A DNA stretch of 64,000 nucleotides. Origin: Paramarasmius palmivorus. Lineage: Eukaryota; Basidiomycota; Agaricomycetes; Agaricales; Marasmiaceae. Below, piece after piece: positions 42,236 through 53,960 of this stretch. The position numbers were made by a program, and so were the translations under genes. Position 1 is the stretch's first letter. Every line of letters starts with the position of its first letter. The notes beneath the pieces are model-generated. The model saw only the letters and a program-made list of their open reading frames with translations, had not been told where the DNA came from and did no database searches. The stretch is taken from assembly GCA_037176845.1 (NCBI GenBank), contig JAYKXP010000131.1, positions 62,001-126,000 on the forward strand. Reading direction: 5' to 3'.

Positions 42236-45200
42236 ACCAATTGAACCCATTCAACGTATCACAAGTTCTCCTTCCCTTGCGCGATACCAACTCCTACATT
42301 TCACCAACTACCTCAGTAATCGACCTCATACACTACAACGAAGGAATACTGCCTAAAACTGCTGACATATCCTTTCCACAAACCAATGTCGATCTTTTCA
42401 CAACTGGCGCTTCACCTCTCGATAATGCACAAAAAAGCATAGTTCTTCGTGGCATACCAATGCCTACTCCCGAGACACTCTCCCAGCTTCTTGCCCGCGC
42501 AGAGGCTGCAGAAAAGGAAGGAAATATCGCGTTCTTCTGTCCTGTACCGGAAAAGCCACCTATCAGAATGCCGCTTTGGGTTATCACATATTGGATCGCC
42601 GTGTATGACATACTCAGTCACAAACGGACTTGGTCTGGTGCAAGGCAATGGATTATAGCCAATGGTTATCTGCCCATTGTCTATGAAACCCTCGGAGATG
42701 TCGGTTGGAAGCAAGAGATGCCGCGTAACATGGGGTACCCAGAGGATATGGCAAGGTTCCTCGGTGACAGTTGGCTCGCAGAGGTCCACATTGACCAGAT
42801 GATATATGTCCTGAAGTCAGCGCTCGAGCCTGATAACAAGTTTTTTCTGGGTGGTGCTCACTGGACGACCGGCGTCTTACTCACTTTACATTTTTATCCA
42901 ACATCCCCGGATTGAAGGATGAAGGCAATGGATGAGCTGGTAGCTAGGGTGCAGTCGGGCGAGGTGGAGAAAATAGTTTTCCCCGTGTTTGTTCGGTACG
43001 GAGGAGGAACAGTGCAGATGGCAAGAGAAGACGCTGTGCGAGGTAACCATTGGGCAGCTGTAGCGATTGACTTTGGGGCAGGGCAAGTTTTCTACGGCGA
43101 TTCCCTGACACAGAACTTCCCATCAGAGCTTCCTGCAATTCTGGAGAAATGGTGTCAACAAGATAAACTTCCCATTCAAACGCCAATCAACATACATGCT
43201 TTACCCTGTGGAATGCAGACGGATGGTGTTTCCTGTGGTCTTTATGCACTCAATACCATTGCTCACTATGTTGATCCTCTTGAAACTGATCTCTATGATG
43301 GAAACTTTAGTGCCATTCACGAGCGATTGAAGTGGTTTCGAAGAATCAAATCTCATGTTTCAAAGGTGTGCTACATGTTTATCGAGTTCACCTGATTCTA
43401 ATCCTTGGTCCCCAGATCTCAAACGAAGTTGTCCCTTCATCGTCTACACATATACCTACAAAGGCCGAGTCAGAGTCAGTCAATAATCCTTCCGCTGGCA
43501 AGTCGAAGAAACGTGAACGTACCAAGGCTGAAAAGGCCAAGCAAACACCCAAGTCAATCCCATCCTTCTTTTCTCCATCCTCGCGTACCTCCAAGTCACA
43601 AAGGATTCAGACTGGCACTGGTAGTACAGGCAGCTCAAAGCCGAAAAAACGCAAGTCCCCTGCTGATGATGGGCCGGAAGAAGGTTCATTGCCAGGCGTC
43701 TTCAATGGAGATACCGACAATGCAGGTATTGGCAGTAATGACGAGTTGGGTGCGGATTCGGATGATGCAGACGAGCATGGCAGAGTCCTGATAGAGATGG
43801 AGTACGAACCGCCAAAGGCAACAGGAGCTCCACGGAACGAGCTTCTGAACAAGCTGGTGGTGCCGTGCTATTATGAGGATGATGGTCCAGAGTTGAGACG
43901 TTGGAAGTGTGTTGGAGAGAAGTGTGGACAGAATTGGGGAAATCGGGCAAAGCCAAGGATCTTGCGACATGCTGTTCGCTGCAAAAGGCTGGATTCGACT
44001 TTACGAAGGGAAGCAAAGGCTGAAGTAATCAAGAACGCACCTTCAACCAAAGTTGACGAAGATATTCAAGCAACCAACGGTCTCGAGCAGTCCCAAACAT
44101 CTTCAACCACTACCCCTTCAAATACTACGACTCCAGACAATGGAAACTCTATCGACAAGATGCTGAAGAAAGGGAAAAAGGCGCAGGATGCCGAACGACA
44201 CCGCAAACTTGACTTGGCCATTGTTCTGCTTTTTTCGGCACTTCCAACCCACGTCGCAGACCTGGCATTCTGGAGAAACATCCTGGCCATTGCAGATCCA
44301 TCATATAACAACCCTTCTCGAACCAGACTCGATGAGGAGATGATTGTGGGAGAGGCTGAAGCAGTACTTCTGAAGCAGAGGAAGCGGCTAACAACAGAGC
44401 ATTATTTGACGATCTCATTTGATGGAGGGACAAAGGAAGGAGAATCCCAATGGACTGTTCACATCTCGACACCGGAGAGAAGGGTTTACCTCATGGACAC
44501 TCGGCATGCAACGGATGAATCTCATACAGGAGAATGGATAAAGAATCTGGCACGAGAGGTGAGTTGCTGATATCTTTCTCCTTGTTTCTCGGCTCACGAT
44601 ATATAACTTCTACAGATTATTGACGAGATTGGGACCCATCGGTTTGCAGCTGCGGTCTGTGATAGTACGGGAAATACAGCACTTGCCCGAAGGTTGCTCG
44701 CCGCAGAAATTCCGATCATCTTACCTTTGGCAGACATCTGTCACCATCTTGATAACCTCTCAAAAGACATCACCAAGATCGTATACTTCACAGAGGTATG
44801 GAACAGGGGTGTTCTGTCAGGTGGTTGAACACTGACCCCTCTTTTTAGCCTATCAAGATCCTCCGTGGCACACTAAACAGTTTCAATGGCAAATCTAACA
44901 TAGGAACCACCGAACTCAACAAGGGCCGTGCCAAACACAGAAAAGAGTGTGGGGCGAATCTGGAGAGCATTGGGAACACACGGTTTACGACAATAACACT
45001 TTCGTGCATGTCGGTGCAAAGGAATCTGCCAGCGTTGAGACATGTGGTTCAGATGGGGGTCTATCGATTTGTGAGTCGCACCATTCAAAGCATCTTTTCT
45101 CACAAACTCATTCTTGAAGGATTTCGAGCAATACTATCGTACTCCACCCACAAAAGCTGGTCAAGACTTCGAGTTCAAACTACGGCAAATGATCCAGGTC

Positions 45201-46751
45201 GGCGGACCAACAGCAAAAGCCTTGATGTGCCTGGAGTCCAACGATGCCAACCCTGCCGACGTACTGGTTTTTACATGTGCAACCGTGTTCACAATTGAAA
45301 CCATCATCAAAGATCCAGATAACGAGTTTCCTGCCGATGCCCAAGAAGAAATCCTGGCCAGGCTAAATCATCGCTACGACGAGCTCTTCAATCCACGCGG
45401 GAGGCTCTTTAGCATGGCATATCTTGCAGCGGCTTATCTTAACCCTGGTATGTGTTTGTTTCATCTCCTTTCATTCGTTTAACTCAACCTCAACTCAACC
45501 TCCGGACAGCCTATCTCGACTCAGACCTTTTTGTCGATGCTGACATTGATATCCTTTCCCCGGTCGACCCCAATATCGTTCGAGACATTCAGCAACTTGG
45601 AGGTATTCGTTACCCGCGGATTTTCTATGCAGTATTCGAGTTTCTCAATACTATGGCATCCAATGAAGCAGAATTCGGCGCTTTAGAACAGTATATTTGC
45701 TGGAAAGGCCGTGCACAAGACCTCATGAGCCAGCTTCAAACTGAATTCATCGCATATTCGCGCTCTCGGTACCCATTTCATGAGCCACACACACTCGAGA
45801 ACTGCTCTAACCAAGCCTTGATCAAGTATTGGAAGGAACATATCGGCCCTCGACCGGATGATGCAAAGCTGCTACCAGTACGTGTCACTTGCCTTTCCTA
45901 GAATTTCTTGCTCACGTCTTACCAGCATCTTGCCATGAAGCTCTTTTCGATCCGAGTCAATTCCATGGCAGATGAACGTACCATGTCTACGTTCTCATGG
46001 ATGTCGACACCTCTACGCAACCGGATGTCAGTTACAGCAAAGGGAGCGAAGGCGCAGGTGTACCAGTTTTACAAAACAGAGCATCAAATAGTGCGTTGCA
46101 GCACTGTTATAGTCTAGAGTTAAACTGACTACCATAGAAACAGGGCCAAAAAGAGCCTCGGAATGTTCACGTCAAGTTTCGCGACATCAAGAACAAGTTT
46201 CATGGCACCAAAGCGAAGACAGACGCCGAAATCGCCTCCGAGCTTCTTACAGGCAACAACGACGATACATGGATTGACGTGCCTGAGGCCTCAGGCAACA
46301 CAGATTTCACCGCCGAGAGCATTTCCTTTCATGATGACGGGACACGGTCGCTCCTCGAGAATGCAGGCTTCATCAATCCCAAGTCCTACATCCTCCTCTC
46401 TGTCTTTGCTGAAGATCCCAAGCCCGCGGTCGCCAAAACACAACCCGCTTCCGGTTCAGCTGTCGAGGAACCTTCAGGAAGTGCTTCAAGCCCCAGTGAT
46501 ACCGATTATTCCATTCGCCGTCTTAAATGGGCTCGTACTGAGTAGTCACTACCCTGTATAAGTGTAGATAACGATTCAAAATTGCCATTCAGTTTGCACT
46601 ACGCTCAGCCCCGCAGGGCGAAAAAAAAGTGGTTCGATAGCTAATCACGTGGTGTTATTAACGGTTAAAAACCGGTCAAAAACTGGCCCCTCAGCGGGCA
46701 GGTGTTAATAACCCGGTCAAAAACTTTCATCGAGTTTTTAACCCAACCCTA

Positions 46752-47117
46752 TATGTAGTTGCGTCTGAAATCTGGACCCATCATGTGACTTGACCATCTT
46801 TTCAGACGCATTTGCCGCCGTATGCATCCTCTTACTATTCCTATGCTCCTTCCTTCTTGTTCATGGCTACTAACCTCACAATATCAATCATTACAGGATT
46901 CAAGAGCATGGCTGAAGGTATGGCAAAGGGAGGGAAAGTAATACCAAAATGGTATGTTGCCCGACCCCGGAAACCAGTGTCTGATCAGAGTCCAGACAGA
47001 TAGCGCTTAGAGCGAGCGTCGTCCAATCATGAGGACCCGTCTGTAAGACGGATGCCTAGGATACCAAGGCATTCTTTTCAGAGGCCTACATGGACTCCTC
47101 GCACACACCCCTTCTCC
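46752..47117 (-). repeat. Right hairpin-rich repeat arm, outer part
   Basis: Reverse complement of the left arm (8236-8605) with roughly three quarters identity by eye over about 200 bases. Strings shared after complementing: CCTCTGAAAAGAAT, GGTATCCTAG, CATCCGTCT, GACGGGTCCTCA, CTGATCAGACAC, CATACCATTTTGG. ORFs here (46812-47003) are not supported as genes. Confidence 0.75.
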
Positions 47118-48845
47118 ATTATCTCTCGCGGGCATATCCCTCCTTCAACTCGCCAGGAGGACCTTTTTAGACTGCATGTCGCTTCCAATTATCCACAAAA
47201 ACGGACATCCACACACCCTTACCTACAACACGCATCCTTTCACCAATCTTGAAGTCTTTCAACGCCCATATACACCCTTCCACGAGCCTTTTCCTCCTTC
47301 AATTCACCAGGAGGTCCTTTTTCCCGGCCAAACCGCGTTAAGCTGTGTTCAACAGTGAACACCGGTACCCATATTCGGGTTCACCCACAGCCTCACCGAT
47401 AGTACCCACAAAGTCTATCTTTTTGCCCATTAGCTGAGGCTCCGCTCAGCTTGAACACCTTTGTGGGCGTTGCTACGAGCCTGTATGGCACATTTGCATC
47501 GCCCGAGTTGTTTGGAATTGGGAAACAGTGGTGATTGTGGGCGGCCGAGGAGATCGAGGAGAACTGTCGTCGCGTTTGCCAGGGAAAAGAGGGATCGGAA
47601 GCTGGTATGTGTAGTACCTGCTTCCAAGAAGGAGAAGGAAACACATTTTCGATGTTGAGGTACGTTCCAAGATCTTCGTGCATAGTCTTACTTGCTTATA
47701 CCACTTTTTCCTTATAGGAGCCGACCATCATCTTTAGCGAAGAACGCCAAAGCCTCAAGTGCACTCCGGGTGGTCTCGAGAGGTTGGTACCTTTTCTTTA
47801 CTCTCGTACTTGAAGCTTAAACCTGATCATTTCATTCATACAGGATTATACATCATATAGTGTCGACCAGACGATACAGAAGGGCGGCGAGTCCTCAATA
47901 CGCCACTCCCAGGCCTCTCTCAACGCCGAATACCCGTTGCCACCTTTGTTCGGATACAGACCAGAGTCTTGCATTCCCCGCAAACGGGTAAGTCATCTTT
48001 CGAGTTCTGTGGCCTCTTTATTCAAGGTATCTCGACCTGCTAGAGCGAACTATGTCGTTGCTGTTAGTATTCCTTCGTCCGGGGCGCGCTGTTCGTTGAC
48101 CAACCTCCCCAGTGCAATGGTATCTTCGGTAGAATTTCTGGAACTTCTGCTTCTACTCCGGTCATCGGTGCGATGCTCACCATGATCAACGATGCTCGCA
48201 TCATCGGATTCGTTAATCCCGTAGTATGTCACCTTGCTGCATGTTTTGTCCTCTTCCTGACGGCCGTTTGTAGATCCATTCCTCCAAGTTCCGTTCGGCC
48301 TTCAACGACATAACACCGGGAACGAGTCCTAGCTCGCTGCTTAGGAAATGGCTCAAGTTGCCTTGAGAGTGTTGGAAGTTAGAGCAGCTAATTTACCGGC
48401 CAAATTACCAAAAGACTGCCATTCGTGTATTAGGGCTGCCTTTTGTGCAGAGGGCGAATCAGATTGACTGAAGTCATATTTCGTGATGCGCGCGCAGGGC
48501 GTAGAAAAAACCAGGCCGAGCCTCCCGAAAAAACCGAAGCGGTTGCGAAAACGTGATCACAAGTTCTCTGCTCGGCGGCCAAGTTCCATGCCCTTTCCAA
48601 ACGCTTTTAACCCCACAGGTGCAACAATTGTACCCTTGAAGGGCTAGTGCTCATCCTTTTATTCTTTCGACGATTTGGTTTTGGTTCCAATTGATATTTC
48701 TCCGGACTTGGGATACTTGCGCGGTTGAGCTTTTCAAGACAAACCTCGGCTTCCATCATGACTCAGTATTCGGGGTACATAGATAAATTCCTGCCAGGCT
48801 CGGCCGCTCACCCCACTTTCCTCAGTTCACTACCTCTCACTGGAA
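47118..48845. other. Region without confident gene; possible cysteine-rich fragment
   Basis: A plus-strand frame at 47535-47660 reads NCRRVCQGKEGSEAGMCSTC, which resembles a small zinc-binding knuckle, and then meets a GTACGT/TTATAG intron. I could not extend it into a full gene. Near 47396-47480 a CCCACAAAG/CTTTGTGGG inverted repeat encloses AGCTGAG ... CTCAGCT. Confidence 0.3.
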
Positions 48846-51040
48846 ATGGGCATACTTTCTTCAGGAGATCAACCACCGGCTGGTTTACGATGGAGGGCAG
48901 GATATGTTTATGTGACATTCGTCGTGTGGCTCGGTAATTAATTGTTTTCTGAGGCCGATAACACGTTTCTGACCTCGATATCTCACAGGAATCGCAGTGG
49001 ATATGTTAGTATATTCCATCGTGGTGCCAGTCATGCCTTTTCAGCTGGAAAGACTCGGCTACGATAATGTATCGAGTCTTACAGGATGGCTGCTCTTCGG
49101 TTACGTGCGTATTCCTCTATCTTGTGGTAATGTAATACCTGATCTCCTAGCAGTCAGCAGGTTTAGCCCTCAGTCAGTTGCTCATTAACCATCGTGTCGG
49201 AAATGCGTTCTGATTCTCAGATTCACCTATAGCGACCTTCCCTGCGGCGATGCTTTCAGAGCGCTACAACGCGCGGCAATGGCCCTTACTCTTAGGAATC
49301 TTCCTGCTGATTGGCTCCATTATAATGCTTATGGAAGCTCCTACATATTGGGTAATGGTTGTTGCTCGGGCATTGCAGGGCGTAGGGTCAACTATGGTTT
49401 GGGTCGTGGGTCTGGCTCTATTGTAAGATATTTATATGGCGACCTTGGTACAAACCTAACAACGTGAATCTTAGATGTGATACCACTCCGGAAAGAATTA
49501 CGGGCAGTAAGGTTATTATCATCCCGCTAGACTTCTCTTTGACGCCGTTATTTGTATTAGGGCAGCTGGGATTTGCCATGTCGGGGATGTCCGTAGGGTA
49601 AGGTCTCTCGTCTTTGGAACGCTCTCTGCTCTCTGCCAACACTTTTATAGCTTCTTGCTGGGTCCTCCAATCGGGGGTGTGGTATACAAACGTTTCGGTT
49701 TTCGCGGCGTTTGTATCTTTGGAATTATTGGGGCTGTAATCGACCTGATAGCCCGGCTCATTGTCATCGAGCGTAAAGATGCGTTGGAATGGGGTTTCGA
49801 CCCTCAGAGCGTTATTCTTCCCGAAACGCCTGAAAACGACTTGTCGTCAACCAATGTTCAAGAGGAAGATGCGCCTGGGTCTCCACAGGAGGAAGCTAAA
49901 GAAGGAACCTCCACGGCGATTGAAGAACATAATCGCCAGGCAAGTATACGCAGCAGAGAAGTTGCTGGGCCGCATGCTAGCAACGAAAAGGAAACCAATA
50001 CGGGGGTTACGGCTACCGCTCCTCAGCTATCTCTACTTGCAGTCCTCATCAAGTTGTTCAAATCAAGTCGGGCCATGGCGACAGTGGTCTGTTTCTTTGT
50101 CCACGGGTGCGGAACTTCTTCGCTACCTACTCAGTTGTCGTATCCCGCTAAGATCATGATTCTAGAGCGGTTACCACCGCATTTGAGCCCGCACTCCCTG
50201 TTCACATGAAAGAGGTGTGGAACTTTGACTCTGCTAAGGTTGGTCTCGTCTTTGTAGCTGCCGTCGTTCCGACCTTCCCCGGTGAGTGTTCTGTTATCTC
50301 AAAGTGTAATCATCACTCAACTTTTACCGACAGCTTCTGCCGTCGCTGGGTATCTGACCGACAAGTTTGGTGCACCTCCCATCGCCGTGACGAGCTTCTT
50401 GTTATCGATCCCCTGGTGGTGTCTACTTACAATAAACAACCTCGGTCTCTTCATAACCTCTTTTGCCTTGGAATGTGAGTTAGGATGGCAAATATATCTT
50501 ATCCAAGCTAATTTTTCCCGAGTTTTCTTCGTGAATGCAACGCTCGCCCCTTTCACTGCCGAACTCGCTGACGTTGCGAGGCACATCGAGGGAATTGGAT
50601 GTACGTGAAGTAGCGGCCGTTTGATATTAGTTGGACTCAAAGGCATTCAATTAGATGCACATGTTTATGCTGCGTTCAATCTCGCATACGGAATGGGATC
50701 CACAGGTTAGTTGTGCCATGCTCGATTCCCATACAAAGCCATTTTAATCGTGGTTATTTCAGTTGGACCGGTAATGGGTGGCCAGGTATTTCGTCTCTAC
50801 GAATCCTTCCAAAGTTGTCACTCAATTTTTGGTCAGATCTACGACGGCGTCGAAGAGGGATGGTCCACTCTTTGCTTCGTTAATGTAGGATGGGTCTTCT
50901 TTGCGTCGGTTGTTGGCTTCTTTTTCGTCGGAGAGAGACCTTTATCAAAACGGCTTGCTGGGTTGTTCATAAAGTCAAGGAATCCAAACCTGGTCGGTAA
51001 CACTAATGGACAATCTACCTCTCCTCTGCCCTCAAACTGA
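48846..51040 (+). CDS. MFS transporter, DHA1-like
   Basis: Multi-exon gene for a 12-helix major facilitator. ATG 48846 (MGILSSGDQPPAGLRWRAGY) is chosen because its frame leads through the first splice (donor 48934, acceptor to 48989) into GIAVDMLVYSIVVPVMPF, the usual first helix. Later landmarks: SAGLALNSPIATFPAAMLSE and RYNARQWPLLLGIF (motif A region), VVARALQGVGSTMVWVVG, GPPIGGVVYKRFGFRG, a long acidic central loop, EVWNFDSAKVGLVFVAAVVP, GYLTDKFGAPP (second motif A), NLAYGMGSTVGPVMGG, and a last helix VFFASVVGFFFVGERPL. Stop TGA 51038-51040. No lesion is seen. Such proteins export or import small molecules at a membrane; the substrate is unknown. This looks like a host gene, not transposon cargo. 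Confidence 0.8.
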
Positions 51041-53960
51041 TATGTATTCACGATATCACACCCCACTCATGTAATATGCTACCTAGATACTTCTTATGCG
51101 TCATCCCAGCTCTGCGAAAGTAATGTCAGTACATCGTCCGACAAGAAAGTGGAAACATGAGTGCCCTCACGTTGTAGTTTCCGCTGCCTCTCTTCCGGCA
51201 TTGACTCTAGGTCGGTATTTCCAACAACTCGCCCGAGTCCGATCCAAACTTTCTGGAGAACGGTGATTTTAGTGCTACTTTGGGACCCAAATACATGAGT
51301 CGGAATGACTCATGTCAAGAATGTCCAGCGTATCCTGGAAATCCAACTGGGTAGTGACCGATCTCATTGATGAACAGCTGTGCTATACATTGTCGAAGAA
51401 CATGTGAAAACAATGAGCCTGTGGAGATATAATATAATGATAAAGCACGATGCTCACCTGGAACAGATAGAGACCAGTGCGAATTATACCCTGGCTCCGA
51501 AACACTGATCGTGTACTTTTAGCCAGATAACGATTTTCTTTGAGGATCCATCATCGATTGGGAACGAAATAACTGAGAATGTTTGTGGTAGAGCGCTAGT
51601 AGCTAGGAACTGGAGGTGAAATGCACGTGCGTTCTGTCGCTGTATTCGCGACGTTGAGCCTCTGGCAGAACCAATTACATCTTTCTATGTTTATTGAGCA
51701 GGTCCAATCCAGGTTTGAGCTTAAGAGTGCTGCAAAAATGCGGTAATGACAAAGATGGTGGTTGTGGAGAAAGCCGCGGAAACGCCTCTTTATCCGCTTC
51801 TCCCAACATGTTCAGCAGGCCATCCAATCCTCTCTTGACTACGACGCTAACGATGCGTTTTTGGCCATCTTCTGCACTCCCTCGAGCGCCTTCATCAGCC
51901 AGTCTATAGGAATACCCAAGATGAATGCATCGAATGTCGTTGGACAGTATCGATGTCCTAGTTCGTCGACATCTACCAAGCGTTCTATTGCCACAACACC
52001 ATTGACACCTGACGCAGCACCTTCAGACCTGCGTTTACAGATGCAGGACTTACTGGAGACCTTTTTGGAAGCGCCAGAGGGAGGGAGAGAAGATGGCAAG
52101 TGACGTTGTCCAACCACACAACGCTGGACTTTCAAACGACGCGACATCTTTCCACCCTGTTCTCTACAACCTCTACCCTAGCTGTACCACCCAAGGCATG
52201 CATACAAGCAGTTTTTGAGCAGACGACTTCGTACCTCGAGTGCCTAGTCTAGGGGAGTGCTCGACAAGCTCGATACCACCATTTCCATCCGATAGCCGTC
52301 TTTTTTCCGAGACAAACTTCCTCAACTTCGTCTTCTTGTCTCCCCCATCGAATTCTCTCTTTTCCTCACCGAAAACCCAGCTGGAATTGCCAAGACTTCC
52401 TGTTCCGTTGAACCAGTACGCCGGCTTACGCGTGGAAGGCAAAGTTTTCAAACACCCACAACTACGCCCACACCCCGACCACACCCTCACATCACCCTTC
52501 TCTTACCCGCCACCTATTCATTTCCTCCCCATTCTACCTGCAGATACCATGATGCCCAGACTTGAGGCTGGGTTCATGGCATCCTTGGGTTCGCAGGCCT
52601 AGGCTGGCTCAGGTGGAATTACCAGGATTTTACACGCGTTATAATCGATAATACCGCTGGTCCAGAGTATGACAACGCGAGCCTAGGCTGTGTGGGTGTA
52701 GTGGGCTCGATTGGGAGGCTGACAATGGTCGGTGGGCGGGTCGCAGAATCGATTCAGATACGTTCGTAATCGGCGGACAAGGTCACCATGGATTGCGGAG
52801 GCTTCATCGTTTTCGATCTCTGGCTGTCGTCGTGAGTCGTATATCCTTCACGGTACGTTATCTGATACCTTTGGTTTCTGCCGCGTGTGTTTACCCATTT
52901 TCTTCTTCAGCTCAACTTACAAGCCGCTCGTCATACTTCAAGGCCTCCACATGCAAAGTATGCATGTGATGTACTGGTCTCGCTGATAATCAGAGTTTTA
53001 TCAGTCAGAACAGACACAGCTGACTCGGGATCATGTCCTTCGACTCTCGCTCTGTCAGGTGAGCATTTCAATCACTTTTGGTTGCGGTGGAGCTCACGCG
53101 CCCATTGTGCTTGTATTCTATGGTGGTAGCTACAGCAATGAACTAGATCGTTGACGCCCTGCAACTTGAGGAACATAAAGATGGCACATTCATTAGTTTC
53201 CTGAGACCTCGCAACCTGAGGTATGTCTCTTTGTATAGCTTTCTTTGCATCGACGTTGAAGCTTTTGATTCTAGGGTACGGCGTCTCGAGCTCGGCAATG
53301 CTCGTGGGCACGCTTTGTACCTCTCTTTCTCTCTATCTGGGTGCGTGCATCCCCGATTCTCACCTTCCAACGCGTAGCTGACTCGTGCTTCTCAGTAATG
53401 TCTTCGGATGCGTTAAGAACCAGAGCTAACGGTGCTTCCGTCATTCATGGGAACATTTCTATACTACGCTCAACCACCGCACTAAACATACCTCCAAGCC
53501 AGAAGAGGTGCAGTGGTCCGTGAGCTGGGTAAAACCTTGCCGTAGCTTTCAAGTTCTCGGTATGGCTCACAGCGTGTTTGGAACCGTTGCTCCGGTATCA
53601 GGCATCGTCCGCGATGCTCTGGCTCGTGGAATACAGACGGGTAGTCAGTTTTCAGATGGTTCTGGGTGTAAAATAGGCGAAGTTCTTGAGGTTACTCACA
53701 CCGAGATTATGATGTAGAAACCACATCCCGTAGAGTTGAATGAACACATGCTTTCCATTCACCCGGACATATATACCACTTGAAGCTCCGTGACAAAACC
53801 AATAGATGTACATACTTAAAGTCGGAAAGAGCCTTCCCCATCATTATCAATCAACACATGAACGCACTGATACCTGAGCCAGTGACGGCTTCCCATGACC
53901 ACCACGAGCTCGATTTCGGTGTTTCTGGGAGTCGAGAATCGAGAACATCAGTGCAAAAGC
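51041..53960. other. No confident gene; scattered relic ORFs
   Basis: Plus-strand ORFs at 51762-52103 and 52240-52602 lack recognisable motifs. A stop-free frame near 52600-52765 (GLGWLRWNYQDFTRVIID) has no start. Around 53145-53340 short leucine-rich pieces (IVDALQLEEHKDGTFISFL, VRRLELGNARGHALYLSFSL) hint at an F-box/LRR relic. None could be assembled into a gene. Confidence 0.3.

Larger units (their letters stand above)
40324..46545 (+). pseudogene. hAT transposase with N-terminal Ulp1-like peptidase domain, disrupted
   Basis: Exon 1 begins MDHVSRLKIPNDVDMVQNIN (ATG 40324) and stops making sense near 40440; the frame resumes near 42230 (NPFNVSQVLLPL). The Ulp1/C48-like part shows HWAAVAIDFG (H), YGDSL (D) and QTDGVSCGLYALN (C). 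An in-frame TGA at 42913-42915 interrupts it. Then come a BED-like finger (WKCVGEKCGQNW ... ILRHAVRCK), hAT catalytic motifs SFDGGT, AVCDSTGNTAL and DICHHLDNL, and the hAT dimerisation signature VNSMADERTMSTFSWM. The acidic tail ends at TAG 46545. The insertion plus nonsense codon indicate a dead copy, although a protein starting at 42919 could still be made. Fusion of Ulp1-like and hAT parts is a known agaric gene form. Confidence 0.75.
39923..46751 (+). mobile_element. hAT transposon, 6.8 kb, inactivated
   Basis: Termini are TAGGGTTGGGTGAAAAA on the left and the complement of TAGGGTTGGGTTAAAAA on the right, followed inward on both sides by GTTTTTGACCGG and TTATTAAC blocks. Flanks share TATGTAG (39913-39919 and 46752-46758), an imperfect target duplication with extra bases on the left. 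The interior carries one hAT/Ulp1 gene, disrupted, and about 1.8 kb of inserted non-coding DNA. Confidence 0.8.

Noticed and set aside
51762..52602. Possible host gene on the plus strand
   Set aside because: Moderately long ORFs, but no motif, no consistent splice joins and no similarity to anything I recognise.
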